A DNA stretch of 64,000 bases from assembly GCF_001612685.1 (NCBI RefSeq), contig NZ_BDAY01000005.1, forward strand, positions 62,001-126,000. The letters are read 5' to 3'. Positions 29,213 through 38,858 of this stretch are shown here, in pieces. The translations under genes and the position numbers were made by a program. This stretch comes from Nocardia altamirensis NBRC 108246 (GTDB lineage Bacteria > Actinomycetota > Actinomycetes > Mycobacteriales > Mycobacteriaceae). The notes beneath the pieces are model-generated. The model was not told where the DNA came from, did no database searches, and saw nothing but the letters and a program-made list of their open reading frames with translations. Each line of letters begins with the position of its first letter. The first letter of the stretch is position 1.

Positions 29213-29902
29213 TCAGGCAGGTTTGGGCGCAGTGCGGGTCGGCAGGTGGCCTGCCCTGCGCACGGCCCAGATCGTCACCACCAACGCGACCGCGGTCAGC
29301 GGCCAGCCCATGGCGATGCGAGCGAAGGCGAGCCAGCCGGTGCGGTCGGCGTCGTACAGCTGCGACTGCACCAGATAGCGGGCAGCGAACACCACCACCC
29401 AGGTGGTGGTCGCGATGTAGTAGAGGCGAAGCACGCGCCGGTCGGCGCGCCAGGCGGAGCCGTGGCCGTTCAACACACCCCAGATGACGCCGACCAGCGG
29501 CCAGCGCACCAGCATCGAGACGAGGAAGACGCCCGCGTACACCAGGCTCGTGTAGATGCCGAACAGGAAGAAGCCCTTGGCCTCCCCCATCCGGTACGCG
29601 ATGAACGCGCAGATGCCGACACCGAGGAAACCGGAGACGGCGGGCTGGATCGGGCTGCGCTGGACGAGGCGCCACACCAGGATCAGCGTGGCCGCACCGA
29701 GAGCGGCCCAGATCGCCGCGGTCAACCCGGCGAAACTGTTCACGGGAACGAACACGACAACGGGAACTGTCGAAGAGATCAGGCCACTGAAACCGCCGAG
29801 TTGCTCGAGCAGCGTCTGCTCGGCAGCTTCCTCGTCACGGTCGAGAGCCGCGGCGGGCTCGGTCTGTTCGCCCGAGGGGGCGTTGTCGTTGCTCGATGGC
29901 AT
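29213..29902 (-). CDS. DUF3159 integral membrane protein
   Basis: 229 residues with six to seven membrane segments after a ~35-residue acidic N-terminal tail. The family core is LLEQLGGFSGLISSTVPVVVFVPVN, RLVQRSPIQPAVSGFLGVG, and a C-terminal RRAGHLP. Matches the Rv2693c family. Function unknown. The gene begins three bases after the OB-fold gene stop, so they are co-transcribed. Confidence 0.9.
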   Translation of the reverse strand: MPSSNDNAPSGEQTEPAAALDRDEEAAEQTLLEQLGGFSGLISSTVPVVVFVPVNSFAGLTAAIWAALGAATLILVWRLVQRSPIQPAVSGFLGVGICAFIAYRMGEAKGFFLFGIYTSLVYAGVFLVSMLVRWPLVGVIWGVLNGHGSAWRADRRVLRLYYIATTTWVVVFAARYLVQSQLYDADRTGWLAFARIAMGWPLTAVALVVTIWAVRRAGHLPTRTAPKPA

Positions 29903-29905
29903 ACG

Positions 29906-30283
29906 TCAGCTGTTCCCGCGCAATTCGTAGTAGGGGTTGTAGATCACCTTGCGGCCGTCTCGATCACCGACGCGGCCGCGAACCAAGATACGCCGTCCCG
30001 GCTCGATCCCGGGAATGCGCCTGCGCCCGATCCACACCAGGGTGATGGCATCGGTGCCGTCGAAGAACTCCGCCTGCACGGCCGCGCCCGCGGACTTCGG
30101 GCACGCTTCGACGCTGCGAAGCCTACCGAGCATGGTGGCCTCGTCGCCGCGGCGACACTCCGAGGCGCGACGCGCGCCGGAGGCCTCCGATTTCTCGGCA
30201 AGTTCTTCGGCGTCCAACTGGTCGATATCTTCGGTCAGTCTGCGGCCCAGACGTCGAAAATACCCTGAGGCTGCGGATGACAT
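29906..30283 (-). CDS. OB-fold nucleic acid-binding protein (Rv2694c-like)
   Basis: 125 residues. The start MSSAASGYFRRLGRRLTEDID at 30283 fits the family; a longer frame upstream does not. The OB fold is in the second half, ATMLGRLRSVEACP to ILVRGRVGDRDGRKVIYNPYYEL. It is likely to bind nucleic acid, but nothing indicates which. The N-terminal 45 residues are charged and helical. Confidence 0.85.
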   Translation of the reverse strand: MSSAASGYFRRLGRRLTEDIDQLDAEELAEKSEASGARRASECRRGDEATMLGRLRSVEACPKSAGAAVQAEFFDGTDAITLVWIGRRRIPGIEPGRRILVRGRVGDRDGRKVIYNPYYELRGNS

Positions 30284-30379
30284 TTTCGCACGCTCTCCTG
30301 CATAGAGCTGACGGTGTGGGTCACACACCATCGTGATTTCCCGACACGACCGGCTGTGGCCGCACACCCGCCACTGTAG

Positions 30380-31126
30380 ATGCACCAGGGCACCCCCGCT
30401 ACGCTCGGCACGGTGTTCGACTCCCCACACCCCGTGTCGGCCGTCGGCGTCGTCGTCGCCTTGCCCGGCACCGGATCCGACGCGGATTTCGCGAGGCGCG
30501 CTTTCGAACCGGCGTGTACCGCGCGGCATCTCGACGTTGTCGCGGTCCAACCCGATCCGCGGGCCGTTGTCGCGAGTTACCGGGCCGCGCTCGACGCCGC
30601 CGCCGCGACGGGTCCCGTTCTTGTGGCCGGGATCTCGTTGGGCGCCGCCGTCGCGATCGAGTGGGCGGCCGAGCATCCGGAGCTGACCGCCGGAGTGGTC
30701 GCGGCGCTGCCCGGCTGGACCGGACCCGACACCGCCGCCTGCCCTGCCGCATTGAGCGCACGAGCGACCGCCGCACAGCTGCGGGTCGACGGCATCGACG
30801 CGGTGATCGACCGGATGCGCGCGAGCAGCCCGCGCTGGCTGGCCGACGCGCTCACCCAGTCGTGGCGCGCGCAGTGGCCCGATTTACCCGAGGCGCTCGA
30901 CGAGGCCGCCGACTACAAATGGCCTGGCCCAGAACGGCTCGGCACGCTGGCGGCGCCGGTGGCGGTCGTGACGGCCGTCGATGATCCGGTGCATCCGTTC
31001 GCGATCGCCGAGGAGTGGGCCGCGCTGATCCCGCGCTCCACGATCCACCGGATCACCCTCGCCGAACTCGGCGCCGATCCGGCGATCCTCGGAAACACGG
31101 GATTCGCCGGGCTGACTCGCCGCTAG
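30380..31126 (+). CDS. Alpha/beta hydrolase (Rv2695-like)
   Basis: 248 residues of the alpha/beta hydrolase fold. The N-terminal VVVALPGTGSDADF holds the oxyanion region, the nucleophile elbow is AGISLGAAVAIEWAAEH (Ser in GISLG), the acid is in VTAVDDPVHPF, and the final His is implied by that segment. Substrate unknown. Start is 30380 ATG; GTG 30413, in frame, is also possible because an upstream TACGCT could be a -10 for a leaderless start. Confidence 0.82.
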   Translation: MHQGTPATLGTVFDSPHPVSAVGVVVALPGTGSDADFARRAFEPACTARHLDVVAVQPDPRAVVASYRAALDAAAATGPVLVAGISLGAAVAIEWAAEHPELTAGVVAALPGWTGPDTAACPAALSARATAAQLRVDGIDAVIDRMRASSPRWLADALTQSWRAQWPDLPEALDEAADYKWPGPERLGTLAAPVAVVTAVDDPVHPFAIAEEWAALIPRSTIHRITLAELGADPAILGNTGFAGLTRR

Positions 31127-31959
31127 TTGAGGCCGAGCTGCTGCATGGCCGAGCCGTCGACGCCACGGCGCGGGCCGTCCGGCATCCGAGGCGGCAACCC
31201 GCCAGGGCCCATTTGCGGGGCCGCGGCCTGCGCCGCCACCTGCTGTTGCTGCGCGTCGACCTGTGCCTGATGGGCCGCGGCCAGCTGTTCGGACAGCTCC
31301 TGCGGTAACACCACCGGCAGTGGCTCGCGCACCGGCAGCGGGTCGTCGCCGCGGCGAATCACGGTCTCGCGCAGGATCGCTCGCGCCGCAGCCACCAGCG
31401 GGCTGCCGTCGTTCGAGGCACCCGACGGGCCTGCCGCGACCAGCCGGACCATCCAGCGCGGCCCGTCGACACCGATGAAGCGCAGATCGGCGCCCTCGGT
31501 GACGGCGAGCAGCTCACGACCCCACGGGCCGGTTTCCACCGCGACCCTGGCGCCGTCGTTGCGCAGCGAATCCGCGAGATCGGCGGCGACAGTGCGCCAT
31601 TGGCCCGCCGACTTCGGCGCCGCGTAGGCGGCGACGGTGATCCGGCCGTGCTCGGTCGCCAGGTGCACCGCCTGCGGCGTGCCGTCCGGCGTCATCTCGA
31701 CCTGCAGCTGACCACCCTGCGGCACCGGCAGAATCACCGAGCCTAGGTCGAGGCGCTGCTCGGCGACCTGTTCGAGCAGATCCGCCACATCGGCGAAGTC
31801 GTACGGACCCGAGCGCGGCGCGCCCGCCTCGCGGTAATCCGCTGCGGCGTAAGCGTTGTCGTCGTAGTCGTCGTCCTCGTCGTAGCCGTACTCGTCGTCG
31901 TAGTCGTCGGCCGGGTAGCGGTCGTCCGAGGAACCCTTGCGCTTGCCGAACAATCCCAT
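31123..31959 (-). CDS. DUF3710 family protein
   Basis: 278 residues. After an acidic N-terminal tract rich in Asp/Tyr (DDEYGYDEDDDYDD), the DUF3710 core starts at GPYDFADVADLLEQ and includes RFIGVDGPRWMVRLV, ending with a Gln/Pro-rich tail. Function unknown. ATG 31959 overlaps the dut stop by one base (TGATG) and has AAGGAGG four bases upstream; a GTG one codon earlier is too close to that site. Its stop overlaps that of the convergent hydrolase gene. Confidence 0.9.
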   Translation of the reverse strand: MGLFGKRKGSSDDRYPADDYDDEYGYDEDDDYDDNAYAAADYREAGAPRSGPYDFADVADLLEQVAEQRLDLGSVILPVPQGGQLQVEMTPDGTPQAVHLATEHGRITVAAYAAPKSAGQWRTVAADLADSLRNDGARVAVETGPWGRELLAVTEGADLRFIGVDGPRWMVRLVAAGPSGASNDGSPLVAAARAILRETVIRRGDDPLPVREPLPVVLPQELSEQLAAAHQAQVDAQQQQVAAQAAAPQMGPGGLPPRMPDGPRRGVDGSAMQQLGLN

Positions 31960-32462
31960 CACGCCTCCTTACCGGTGGTCCGACCTGCCGCGTCGGCACC
32001 AACCGCCGTCAGGCTCGCGTGCCCGCCGCTCGAGCCGTGCCCGCCGGAACCTCGGGTGGTCTCGTCGAGCGAGTCGACCTCCAGGAAATCGACCAACTCC
32101 ACCCGCTGCACGAGCAGCTGAGCGATCCGGTCGCCGCGACGCAGCTCGATGGCCGTGCGCGGGTCGTGATTGATCAGGCACACCTTGATTTCGCCGCGAT
32201 ATCCGGCATCGACCGTGCCAGGGGTGTTGACCACCGACAGGCCGGTCTTGGCCGCCAGGCCCGAGCGTGGGTGAATCAGGCCGACCGTGCCGACCGGAAG
32301 TGCTACCGCGACACCGGTGCCGACCAGCACCCGCTCGCCGGGTTCCAGGATGACGTCCTCCGTGGTACAGAGGTCGACGCCGGCGTCGCCGTGGTGAGCG
32401 CGCGCGGGCATCGGGATGCCGGGATCCAACCGCAGCAAAGGGATAGGCGAAAGTGCTGTCAC
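31959..32462 (-). CDS. dut: dUTP pyrophosphatase Dut
   Basis: 167 residues, a trimeric dUTPase that hydrolyses dUTP to dUMP and keeps uracil out of DNA. All five motifs are seen: [61 protein letters not shown], and the flexible C-terminal [14 protein letters not shown] 32462 is the start. It is first in an operon with DUF3710. Confidence 0.97.
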   Translation of the reverse strand: MTALSPIPLLRLDPGIPMPARAHHGDAGVDLCTTEDVILEPGERVLVGTGVAVALPVGTVGLIHPRSGLAAKTGLSVVNTPGTVDAGYRGEIKVCLINHDPRTAIELRRGDRIAQLLVQRVELVDFLEVDSLDETTRGSGGHGSSGGHASLTAVGADAAGRTTGKEA

Positions 32463-32514
32463 GTTGATCGAGCCTACGCGTAGCGCTGCGCCAGTCGTGA
32501 CTTAGTGTTGACTC

Positions 32515-33027
32515 GTGTCGGACCAGCCCAACCCCGTGACCATGGACAAGAAGCAACAGAGCACGCAGGTGTACCGCGAGCGCCTCTGGGTGCCACTGTG
32601 GTGGTGGCCGGTGGCCTTCGCCATCACCGGGTTGCTCGCCGCCGAAATCCACATGGGCGCACCGGGTCTTCGGGCATGGCTGCCCTACGTTCTGCTGTTC
32701 CCGGTACCGGTCTGGGTGCTGGTGTGGCTCAGCCGCCATCGGATCGAGGTGGCGCCGGACGCGTCGGGCACGCTGGAACTCCGCGCCGACCGTGCGCACC
32801 TTCCGGTGAACTTCGTGGCCCGTGCGGCCGTCGTTGCCCACACGGCCAAGAGCGCGGCGCTGGGTCGCCAGCTGGACCCCGCCGCCTATGTGCAGCATCG
32901 GCCGTGGATCGGACCGATGGTGGTGCTCGTGCTCGACGACCCGGACGACCCGACGCCGTACTGGTTGATCAGCACGCGACGGCCCGAACAGGTCCTGGCC
33001 GCGCTGGGCCTACCCAGCGCGGGCTGA
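32515..33027 (+). CDS. DUF3093 membrane protein
   Basis: 170 residues with two membrane segments near the N-terminus (LWVPLWWWPVAFAITGLLAA and LPYVLLFPVPVWVLVWL) and a soluble domain ending PYWLISTRRPEQVLAAL. Matches the DUF3093 family at the Rv2698 position, divergent from dut. Function unknown. GTG 32515. Confidence 0.9.
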   Translation: MSDQPNPVTMDKKQQSTQVYRERLWVPLWWWPVAFAITGLLAAEIHMGAPGLRAWLPYVLLFPVPVWVLVWLSRHRIEVAPDASGTLELRADRAHLPVNFVARAAVVAHTAKSAALGRQLDPAAYVQHRPWIGPMVVLVLDDPDDPTPYWLISTRRPEQVLAALGLPSAG

Positions 33028-33126
33028 ACCCCCTGAGCGAAGCGATGGACCCGCTGGATGAGCTCAGAACGAAGCGGCGATGACGCTTCGCGATGACAGA
33101 GCCGAACACTCGGCGCCGTCACGAGC

Positions 33127-33429
33127 TCAGGCGGCGCAGTCCATGCAGATCAGCTGACCGCCCTTCTCACTGGCCAGTCTGCTTCGGTGGTGCACGAGGA
33201 AACAGCTGGAGCAGGTGAACTCGTCGGCCTGCTTCGGGATCACCCGAACCGTCAGCACTTCCTCGGACAGGTCCGCGCCGGGAAGCTCGAACGACTCCGC
33301 GGTATCGGATTCGTCGATATCCACGACGGCGGACTGTGCCTCGTTACGACGAGCCTTCAGCTCCTCCAGCGAATCTTCCGACACATCGTCGGTTTCGGTA
33401 CGCCTCGGTGCGTCATAGTCGGTTGCCAT
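33127..33429 (-). CDS. DUF4193 zinc-ribbon protein
   Basis: 100 residues. A charged N-terminal half with EDSLEELKARRNEAQSAVVD is followed by a Cys4 ribbon (CSSCFLVHHRSRLA and CMDC), probably binding zinc. Family conserved in actinobacteria next to dut; function unknown. ATG 33429 has an AGGGGAAG site. Confidence 0.92.
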   Translation of the reverse strand: MATDYDAPRRTETDDVSEDSLEELKARRNEAQSAVVDIDESDTAESFELPGADLSEEVLTVRVIPKQADEFTCSSCFLVHHRSRLASEKGGQLICMDCAA

Positions 33430-33840
33430 GTCGTCTTCCCCTCGTCCTTACTTCGTATATCCCGGACCGGCCCGGTCACACCGATTCCGTTCGGAATCGC
33501 CGTACTCGCACCGTCCCGCCGGTGGTGCACGTCACACGCACACCGGTCACCTATCAGCGCGGATCGGGCTGATCCACTCCGGATAGCGCTCGGTAAACGC
33601 AGGACGTGCCCTACTTGTTCCCGCGACCGACCACCAATTTCATCGCCGGCGATTCGATCTGGGCCGCCAGACAATAGCGGACCCTGCGGCAAAAGTCGCA
33701 ATCAAAACACAGACGAGTCGAAACTGACGGGTAACCGACATCATCCAGGTAACTAGCCGAGACCTTGCGCGCCGTATTCCCGCACGTCGCCGAACTACGT
33801 CGGCCCGCCGTCCCCCGACCCGGTCACATTTTCGTAGAGT
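33430..33840. other. Divergent intergenic region DUF4193/cei
   Basis: 411 bases without a gene that I can support. A perfect inverted repeat CGATTCCG-TT-CGGAATCG lies at 33482-33499 near the DUF4193 start and could be an operator. The rest shows nothing recognisable. Confidence 0.5.
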
Positions 33841-34524
33841 GTGCTGGTGGTTTCACTGATCACCGAAGGCCGCCCCGTGGATGCCCAGGGCAGGCCCTTC
33901 CTCCGACGCCGTCCGCAGCCCTGGCTCATCATGCTCGGCGTTGTCGCCCTGATCTGCACAATCGTGTGGGTCAAGGCCTTGACGACGACCGAGCACGACA
34001 CCAGCGCGATGGCATGCAACTCACCGAGCCCGGCCACCGATCCCGGTGCGGGACAACCCGTTGCGCTAGGTCAGCGAGTCGGCGCAGGCCGGCTCGAGGA
34101 TGTGGAACCCGCTCCCCTCGCGGCGAGCAAGGTGCGCGTGCTCAACGCGAACAACCAGCGCGGCCAGGCCGCGCACGTGGCGGCGCAGTTCGGCGACCTC
34201 GGGTTCGCCAGCGCGCCGGGAACGCAGTACGGCAACGATTCGGTCTACGTCAACGGCGACCTCGAATGCACCGGCCAGATCCGGTTCGGCGTGAACGGCC
34301 GCCCGGCCGCCGCCTCGGTGCAGTTGGTCGTCCCGTGCGCGGAGTTGATCGAGGATCAGCGCGCCGACGAGACCGTCGACATGGTGCTCGGCTCGCTGTT
34401 CCGGGACATCCGCCCGAGCAACGACGCCGAAGAGGTGCTGCGGTCGCTGAAGAACCCGGCACCAGGCGGAGCCCCCTCGATCGACGTCAAGCTCCTCGAC
34501 GCCGCCAGACAGGCCCGCTGCTAG
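33841..34524 (+). CDS. Cei-like protein with LytR C-terminal domain
   Basis: 227 residues. A membrane anchor (PWLIMLGVVALICTIVWVKAL) follows a short cytoplasmic tail, then an exported LytR_C domain (KVRVLNANNQRGQAAHVAAQFGDLGF) with Cys residues at CNSPSP, LECTG and VPCAEL. Matches the Rv2700/cei family, required for cell-envelope integrity in mycobacteria. Start is uncertain between GTG 33841 and GTG 33847. Confidence 0.87.
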   Translation: MLVVSLITEGRPVDAQGRPFLRRRPQPWLIMLGVVALICTIVWVKALTTTEHDTSAMACNSPSPATDPGAGQPVALGQRVGAGRLEDVEPAPLAASKVRVLNANNQRGQAAHVAAQFGDLGFASAPGTQYGNDSVYVNGDLECTGQIRFGVNGRPAAASVQLVVPCAELIEDQRADETVDMVLGSLFRDIRPSNDAEEVLRSLKNPAPGGAPSIDVKLLDAARQARC

Positions 34525-34668
34525 CTCCCCCGCCTCTCCAGGATTTTGTCGGTCGTGACTGCTGCGGCCGGCGGGTCGGCGTCTAGCTGGGTTTTGGGCG
34601 TACCCGACGAGTTACCCCATGTGCCTCCGAGATCAGTCGATCCGTGGGCACATGGGGCTCGCTGGAGG
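34524..34668. repeat. Post-gene repeat with hairpin between cei and suhB
   Basis: Begins GCTCCCCCGCCTCTCC directly at the cei stop; the same 16 bases start a related tract at 41596, directly after the roadblock gene. The tract ends with an 11-bp perfect hairpin, CCCCATGTGCC (34615-34625) and its complement (34647-34657), a likely bidirectional terminator of the convergent genes. Confidence 0.65.
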
Positions 34669-35592
34669 TCAGTGATCCGGGATGGGCGCTGTGGCGCCGA
34701 CACGGTCTAGCAAGGCGGTCAGTTCGTCGGCGATGCCTGGGGCGGCAGCGAGCACCAGGTCGCCCGCCTCGCCAGGGGCGGCGGCTGGTGGCAACGTGAG
34801 GCGTGCGCCTGCCTCGGCGGCGATCAGCGCGCCCGCGCCCCAGTCCCATGCGTTGAGGCCGTGTTCGAAGTAGGCGTCCACCCGGCCCGCGGCGACGTGG
34901 CACAGGTCGAGCGCGGCGGCGCCCAATCGGCGGATGTCACGCACCTGCGGCAGGATCTCGGCGATCAGTTGCGCCTGCCGGGTGCGTCGGTGCTTGCCGT
35001 AGGCAAATCCGGTGGCCACCAACGACATCGAGACCGTCTCGACCGGCGTGCACCGCAGATGCTCCACCACGCCCTCGGCGTCGACACGGATCGACCCGAG
35101 CCCGAGCCCGGCGCTGTAGGTGGCCCGCCGCGCGACATCGACGACCGCGCCTGCCACCGGACGACCGCCGCGCATGGCCGCCACCGACACCGCGTAGCCG
35201 GGGATGTCGTAGAGGAAGTTGACGGTGCCGTCGATCGGGTCGACCACCCAGTGCACGACATCAGCGGCCGAGTCGGCGAGGGTGCCGCCGCCCTCCTCAC
35301 CGAGGATGGGATCGCCGGGCCGCTGCTCGGCTAGCAGTCCGCGGATCAATTCCTCGGTCTCGGTGTCCACGATGGTGACCGGGTCGGTCGGATAGGCCTT
35401 GGCCTGCACCGCGCCGTCGACGGGCCCGCCGACCTGCCCGAAGACCTCTGGCCTTCGCGCGCGGACATGCGCGGCGGCGGTCTCGGCGAGGTCGACCGCG
35501 ACTCTGCGCAGCTCGGCCTCGTCGCCACGGGCGACGATGATCTCGGAGGTGTAGTCGGACACTGACGATGAGGTTTCCGGCACGCCCTCCAT
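34669..35592 (-). CDS. suhB: Inositol monophosphatase family protein SuhB
   Basis: 307 residues of the lithium-sensitive phosphatase fold. Metal-binding motifs are ILGEEGGG, VDPIDGTVNFLYDIP and WDWGAGALIAAEAGA near the C-terminus. The likely substrate is inositol-1-phosphate, feeding mycothiol and phosphatidylinositol lipids; related sugar phosphates are possible. ATG 35592 is used, but the N-terminal ~20 residues are not conserved and GTG starts further in are possible. Confidence 0.9.
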   Translation of the reverse strand: MEGVPETSSSVSDYTSEIIVARGDEAELRRVAVDLAETAAAHVRARRPEVFGQVGGPVDGAVQAKAYPTDPVTIVDTETEELIRGLLAEQRPGDPILGEEGGGTLADSAADVVHWVVDPIDGTVNFLYDIPGYAVSVAAMRGGRPVAGAVVDVARRATYSAGLGLGSIRVDAEGVVEHLRCTPVETVSMSLVATGFAYGKHRRTRQAQLIAEILPQVRDIRRLGAAALDLCHVAAGRVDAYFEHGLNAWDWGAGALIAAEAGARLTLPPAAAPGEAGDLVLAAAPGIADELTALLDRVGATAPIPDH

Positions 35593-35765
35593 CGCATCAC
35601 AGATCCTCGCTCAACGCCCAGCGCCGGGTTCCCATTACTCTTGTCGTGCACGACACAACGCCGTCGTCGAGCACACCACCGCAACGCGCTCCCCGCAGCG
35701 TGGTGGGGCCGAGGTGCTGCGGTGTTGTGCTCCACCACCGGCCACACAGGAACGAGGGGTTAGTC

Positions 35766-36524
35766 ATGTCCGCTCGGGGGCACGCCTTCGGCATCGATAT
35801 CGGCGGCAGCGGCGTCAAGGGCGCCGCAGTAGATCTGGCGACCGGTGAGTTGCTCCACGAACGGATCAAGATCGCGACACCGCATCCGTCCACCCCGCAG
35901 GCCGTCGCCGACGCGGTGGCAAAGCTGGTCGCGCAAGCCGATTGGGACGGTCCGGTCGGCATCACCCTGCCCTCGGTGGTGCTCGACGGCGTCGCACGCA
36001 CCGCGGCCAACATCGACAAGTCATGGGTCGGCACCGACGCGCGCACGCTGTTCTCCCAAGCCCTGGACGGGCGCGCCGTCACCGTGCTCAACGACGCGGA
36101 CGCGGCGGGCCTCGCCGAGGATCGATACGGCGCGGCAAAGGATTTCGACGGGCTGGTGCTGTTGCTGACCTTCGGCACCGGCATCGGCTCGGCCCTGCTG
36201 TACCAGGGCACGCTGGTGGCCAACAGCGAACTCGGACATCTCGAGGTCGGTGGCATGGAGACCGAGCATCGCGCCGCCGCGTCCATCAAGGACCGCGACG
36301 GGCTGACATTCCCGGAGTGGGCAGCGGCTGTGAGCACTGTGCTGATCGGCCTGGAGAACCTGTTCTGGCCGAAGGTGTTCGTCGCGGGCGGCGGCATCAG
36401 CCGCGACGCCGAACAATGGATTCCGTTGCTCACCAACCGAACTCCGGTCATTCCGGCGCATTTGAAGAACACAGCGGGCATAGTCGGGGCAGCGATGGCG
36501 ATCGACGCGGGCATCGCACCGTGA
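35766..36524 (+). CDS. ppgK: Polyphosphate glucokinase PpgK
   Basis: 252-residue ROK-type sugar kinase. Phosphate 1 motif FGIDIGGSGVKGAAVDL, phosphate 2 LLLTFGTGIGSALLYQG, and EVGGMETEHRAA in place of the zinc-binding loop; the last is characteristic of the polyphosphate-using branch. It phosphorylates glucose with polyphosphate or ATP. ATG 35766 has GAGGGG upstream. It lies just before sigA as in mycobacteria. Confidence 0.93.
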   Translation: MSARGHAFGIDIGGSGVKGAAVDLATGELLHERIKIATPHPSTPQAVADAVAKLVAQADWDGPVGITLPSVVLDGVARTAANIDKSWVGTDARTLFSQALDGRAVTVLNDADAAGLAEDRYGAAKDFDGLVLLLTFGTGIGSALLYQGTLVANSELGHLEVGGMETEHRAAASIKDRDGLTFPEWAAAVSTVLIGLENLFWPKVFVAGGGISRDAEQWIPLLTNRTPVIPAHLKNTAGIVGAAMAIDAGIAP

Positions 36525-36780
36525 CAGCAATCTAAGAACATCCCGCGCCACAAGGGGCAACGTGGGCAAAGGTACGCTGGTTAGATCGTTACAATGGAAC
36601 GTGCTCGGCTCGTTCACTAGCGAAGCGAGTGAACCACAGCCACAGTGCCCTCGGCTCACGACGACAGTCGTGAGCCGGTGAAACCCCCGACCGGCCCTCC
36701 GCCGGTGAAACCCGACAGACCGCTCCGCCGGAAGACCACTCTGGCGTGACGCCGCACGAGACCGTCACGAAAGGGCGTAC
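36525..36780 (+). promoter_or_regulatory. sigA promoter and hairpin-rich leader
   Basis: 256 bases between ppgK and sigA. Hairpins: GTTCACT...AGTGAAC (36612-36634) and a perfect 10-bp stem GGCTCACGAC-GACA-GTCGTGAGCC (36653-36676). GCCGGTGAAACCC occurs twice, about 30 bases apart. TACAAT near 36590 is a possible -10. Structure is visible; regulation by it is inference. Confidence 0.55.
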
Positions 36781-38154
36781 GTGGTAGCCACGAATACCCG
36801 TCAGACCGCCGAATCGGCCGATGCCGACTCCGCAGATGTAACCGAAGCACGGCCGGTCCGTAAGGCGGCTGCCGCGAAGAAGGCTCCGGCGAAGAAGGCC
36901 GCCGCTGCCAAGAAGGCGCCCGCGAAGAAGGCCGCTGCGAAGGCGACCAAGGCGCCTGCCAAGAAGGCTGCCACCAAGAAGGTGGCAGGCGACGGCGAAC
37001 CCGGCACCGACGAGGTGATCGACGAGGAGTCGCTCGATATCGAGGACCTCGGCGATCTCGAGGTGTCCGAGGACGACCTCACCGAAGAAGCCGAGGATCT
37101 GGCTGTCGAGGACGTCGCCGAGCCCGCCGAGGAGGCCGAGCCGACCGCCGCCGACAAGGCGTCCGGCGATTTCGTCTGGGACGAAGAGGAATCCGAGGCG
37201 CTGCGGCAGGCCCGCAAGGACGCGGAGCTGACCGCGTCGGCCGACTCCGTCCGTGCCTACCTCAAGCAGATCGGCAAGGTCGCGCTGCTCAACGCCGAAG
37301 AGGAGGTCGAACTCGCCAAGCGCATCGAGGCGGGCCTCTACGCGGCGGAGAAGGTGCGCGAGTTCGCCGAGCAGGGCGAGAAGCTGCCGGTCGCGATGCG
37401 TCGCGACTACAACTGGATCGTTCGCGACGGCAACCGCGCCAAGAACCACCTGCTGGAAGCCAACCTGCGCCTGGTCGTCTCGCTCGCCAAGCGCTACACC
37501 GGCCGCGGCATGGCGTTCCTCGACCTGATCCAGGAGGGCAACCTGGGTCTGATCCGCGCCGTCGAGAAGTTCGACTACACCAAGGGCTACAAGTTCTCCA
37601 CGTACGCCACCTGGTGGATCCGGCAGGCCATCACCCGCGCCATGGCCGACCAGGCCCGCACCATCCGTATCCCGGTGCACATGGTCGAGGTCATCAACAA
37701 GCTCGGTCGCATCCAGCGCGAGCTGCTCCAGGATCTGGGCCGTGAGCCCACCCCGGAGGAGCTGGCCAAGGAAATGGACATCACGCCCGAAAAGGTGCTG
37801 GAGATCCAGCAGTACGCGCGTGAGCCCATCTCGCTGGACCAGACCATCGGCGACGAGGGCGACAGCCAGCTCGGCGACTTCATCGAGGACTCCGAAGCCG
37901 TTGTCGCCGTGGACGCGGTGAGCTTCACCCTGCTGCAGGATCAGCTGCAGTCGGTGCTGGAGACGCTGTCCGAGCGCGAGGCGGGCGTGGTCCGACTGCG
38001 CTTCGGCCTCACCGACGGCCAGCCGCGCACCCTCGACGAGATCGGCCAGGTTTACGGGGTCACCCGCGAACGCATCCGCCAGATCGAGTCGAAGACGATG
38101 AGCAAGCTGCGGCACCCGAGCCGCTCCCAGGTCCTGCGCGACTACTTGGACTAG
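36781..38154 (+). CDS. sigA: Principal RNA polymerase sigma factor SigA
   Basis: 457 residues. The N-terminal ~150 are Lys/Ala repeats ([12 protein letters not shown]) then an acidic tract, as in actinobacterial SigA. Region 1.2 starts near [16 protein letters not shown]; region 2 contains [22 protein letters not shown] and [18 protein letters not shown]; region 3 follows; region 4 ends with [23 protein letters not shown] 36781 follows GAAAGGG. It directs housekeeping transcription. Confidence 0.98.
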   Translation: MVATNTRQTAESADADSADVTEARPVRKAAAAKKAPAKKAAAAKKAPAKKAAAKATKAPAKKAATKKVAGDGEPGTDEVIDEESLDIEDLGDLEVSEDDLTEEAEDLAVEDVAEPAEEAEPTAADKASGDFVWDEEESEALRQARKDAELTASADSVRAYLKQIGKVALLNAEEEVELAKRIEAGLYAAEKVREFAEQGEKLPVAMRRDYNWIVRDGNRAKNHLLEANLRLVVSLAKRYTGRGMAFLDLIQEGNLGLIRAVEKFDYTKGYKFSTYATWWIRQAITRAMADQARTIRIPVHMVEVINKLGRIQRELLQDLGREPTPEELAKEMDITPEKVLEIQQYAREPISLDQTIGDEGDSQLGDFIEDSEAVVAVDAVSFTLLQDQLQSVLETLSEREAGVVRLRFGLTDGQPRTLDEIGQVYGVTRERIRQIESKTMSKLRHPSRSQVLRDYLD

Positions 38155-38163
38155 CGCACTCGC

Positions 38164-38223
38164 GCACAAAGCCCGCATTCGTTGCGCCGCTGGAAGTTTC
38201 GGCGGTGTCCGGATGTGGGCTTT
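38164..38223 (+). terminator. sigA terminator hairpin
   Basis: ACAAAGCCC (38164-38172) pairs with GGGCTTTGT (38215-38223), extended by weaker pairs inside and enclosing a second small hairpin; the following bases are T/G-rich. Confidence 0.6.
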
Positions 38224-38261
38224 GTCGTTTGTGGGCGACGTTCTCGAGGTAGAAACATCCC

Positions 38262-38711
38262 ATGAGTAGCCGCTACCACATCGTCATCGACACGCCCGAT
38301 CCCAACGAGCTGGCCCGGTTCTGGGCCGAGGTGCTCGATTACCTCATCGAAGACCACACACCGCTGCTGCGTCAGCTGATCGACAGCGGCGAGATCGCCG
38401 CCGATCGCGTGCGCGAGGAGGGTGAGCGGCTGGTTTGGTTGGATTGGGCGGCGCTGCGCGAACCCGACGCACCGACCAAAGGCGACACCGGCATCGGCAG
38501 CGGCGATCGCCTGATCTTCCAGCGCGTCGCCGAGCCGAAGATCAGCAAGAACCGCCTGCACCTCGACGTGAACGTCGGCCAGAAACGTCGCGAAGCCGAG
38601 GTGGCCCGGTTGGAGGCGCTCGGTGCTGAGCGCCTCTACGACGGCAAGCTCGGCGGCGAGGTCTGGACCACCATGGCCGATCCGCACGGGAACGAATTCT
38701 GCGTGCTGTGA
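38262..38711 (+). CDS. VOC (glyoxalase/bleomycin resistance) family protein
   Basis: 149 residues, two-module VOC fold. First half RYHIVIDTPDPNELARFWAEVL has the metal-ligand His; the second has RLHLDVNV and ends with MADPHGNEFCVL, the classical last strand carrying the second His-Asn and Glu. A metal-dependent small-molecule enzyme or binding protein; substrate unknown. Confidence 0.88.
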   Translation: MSSRYHIVIDTPDPNELARFWAEVLDYLIEDHTPLLRQLIDSGEIAADRVREEGERLVWLDWAALREPDAPTKGDTGIGSGDRLIFQRVAEPKISKNRLHLDVNVGQKRREAEVARLEALGAERLYDGKLGGEVWTTMADPHGNEFCVL

Positions 38712-38858
38712 ACGCCCCTCGGCCGAAGCAAGTCGGTCGTCACCGCGGAGCACGCTCGCGTTGATCCGCACCCTTTCTGTGGATCCGCACCCGTTCTGGG
38801 CTGTAGGAGGGGTGCGAATCCCCCGAAGGGGTGCGGATTTCAGGCTTGGGCGCGGACG

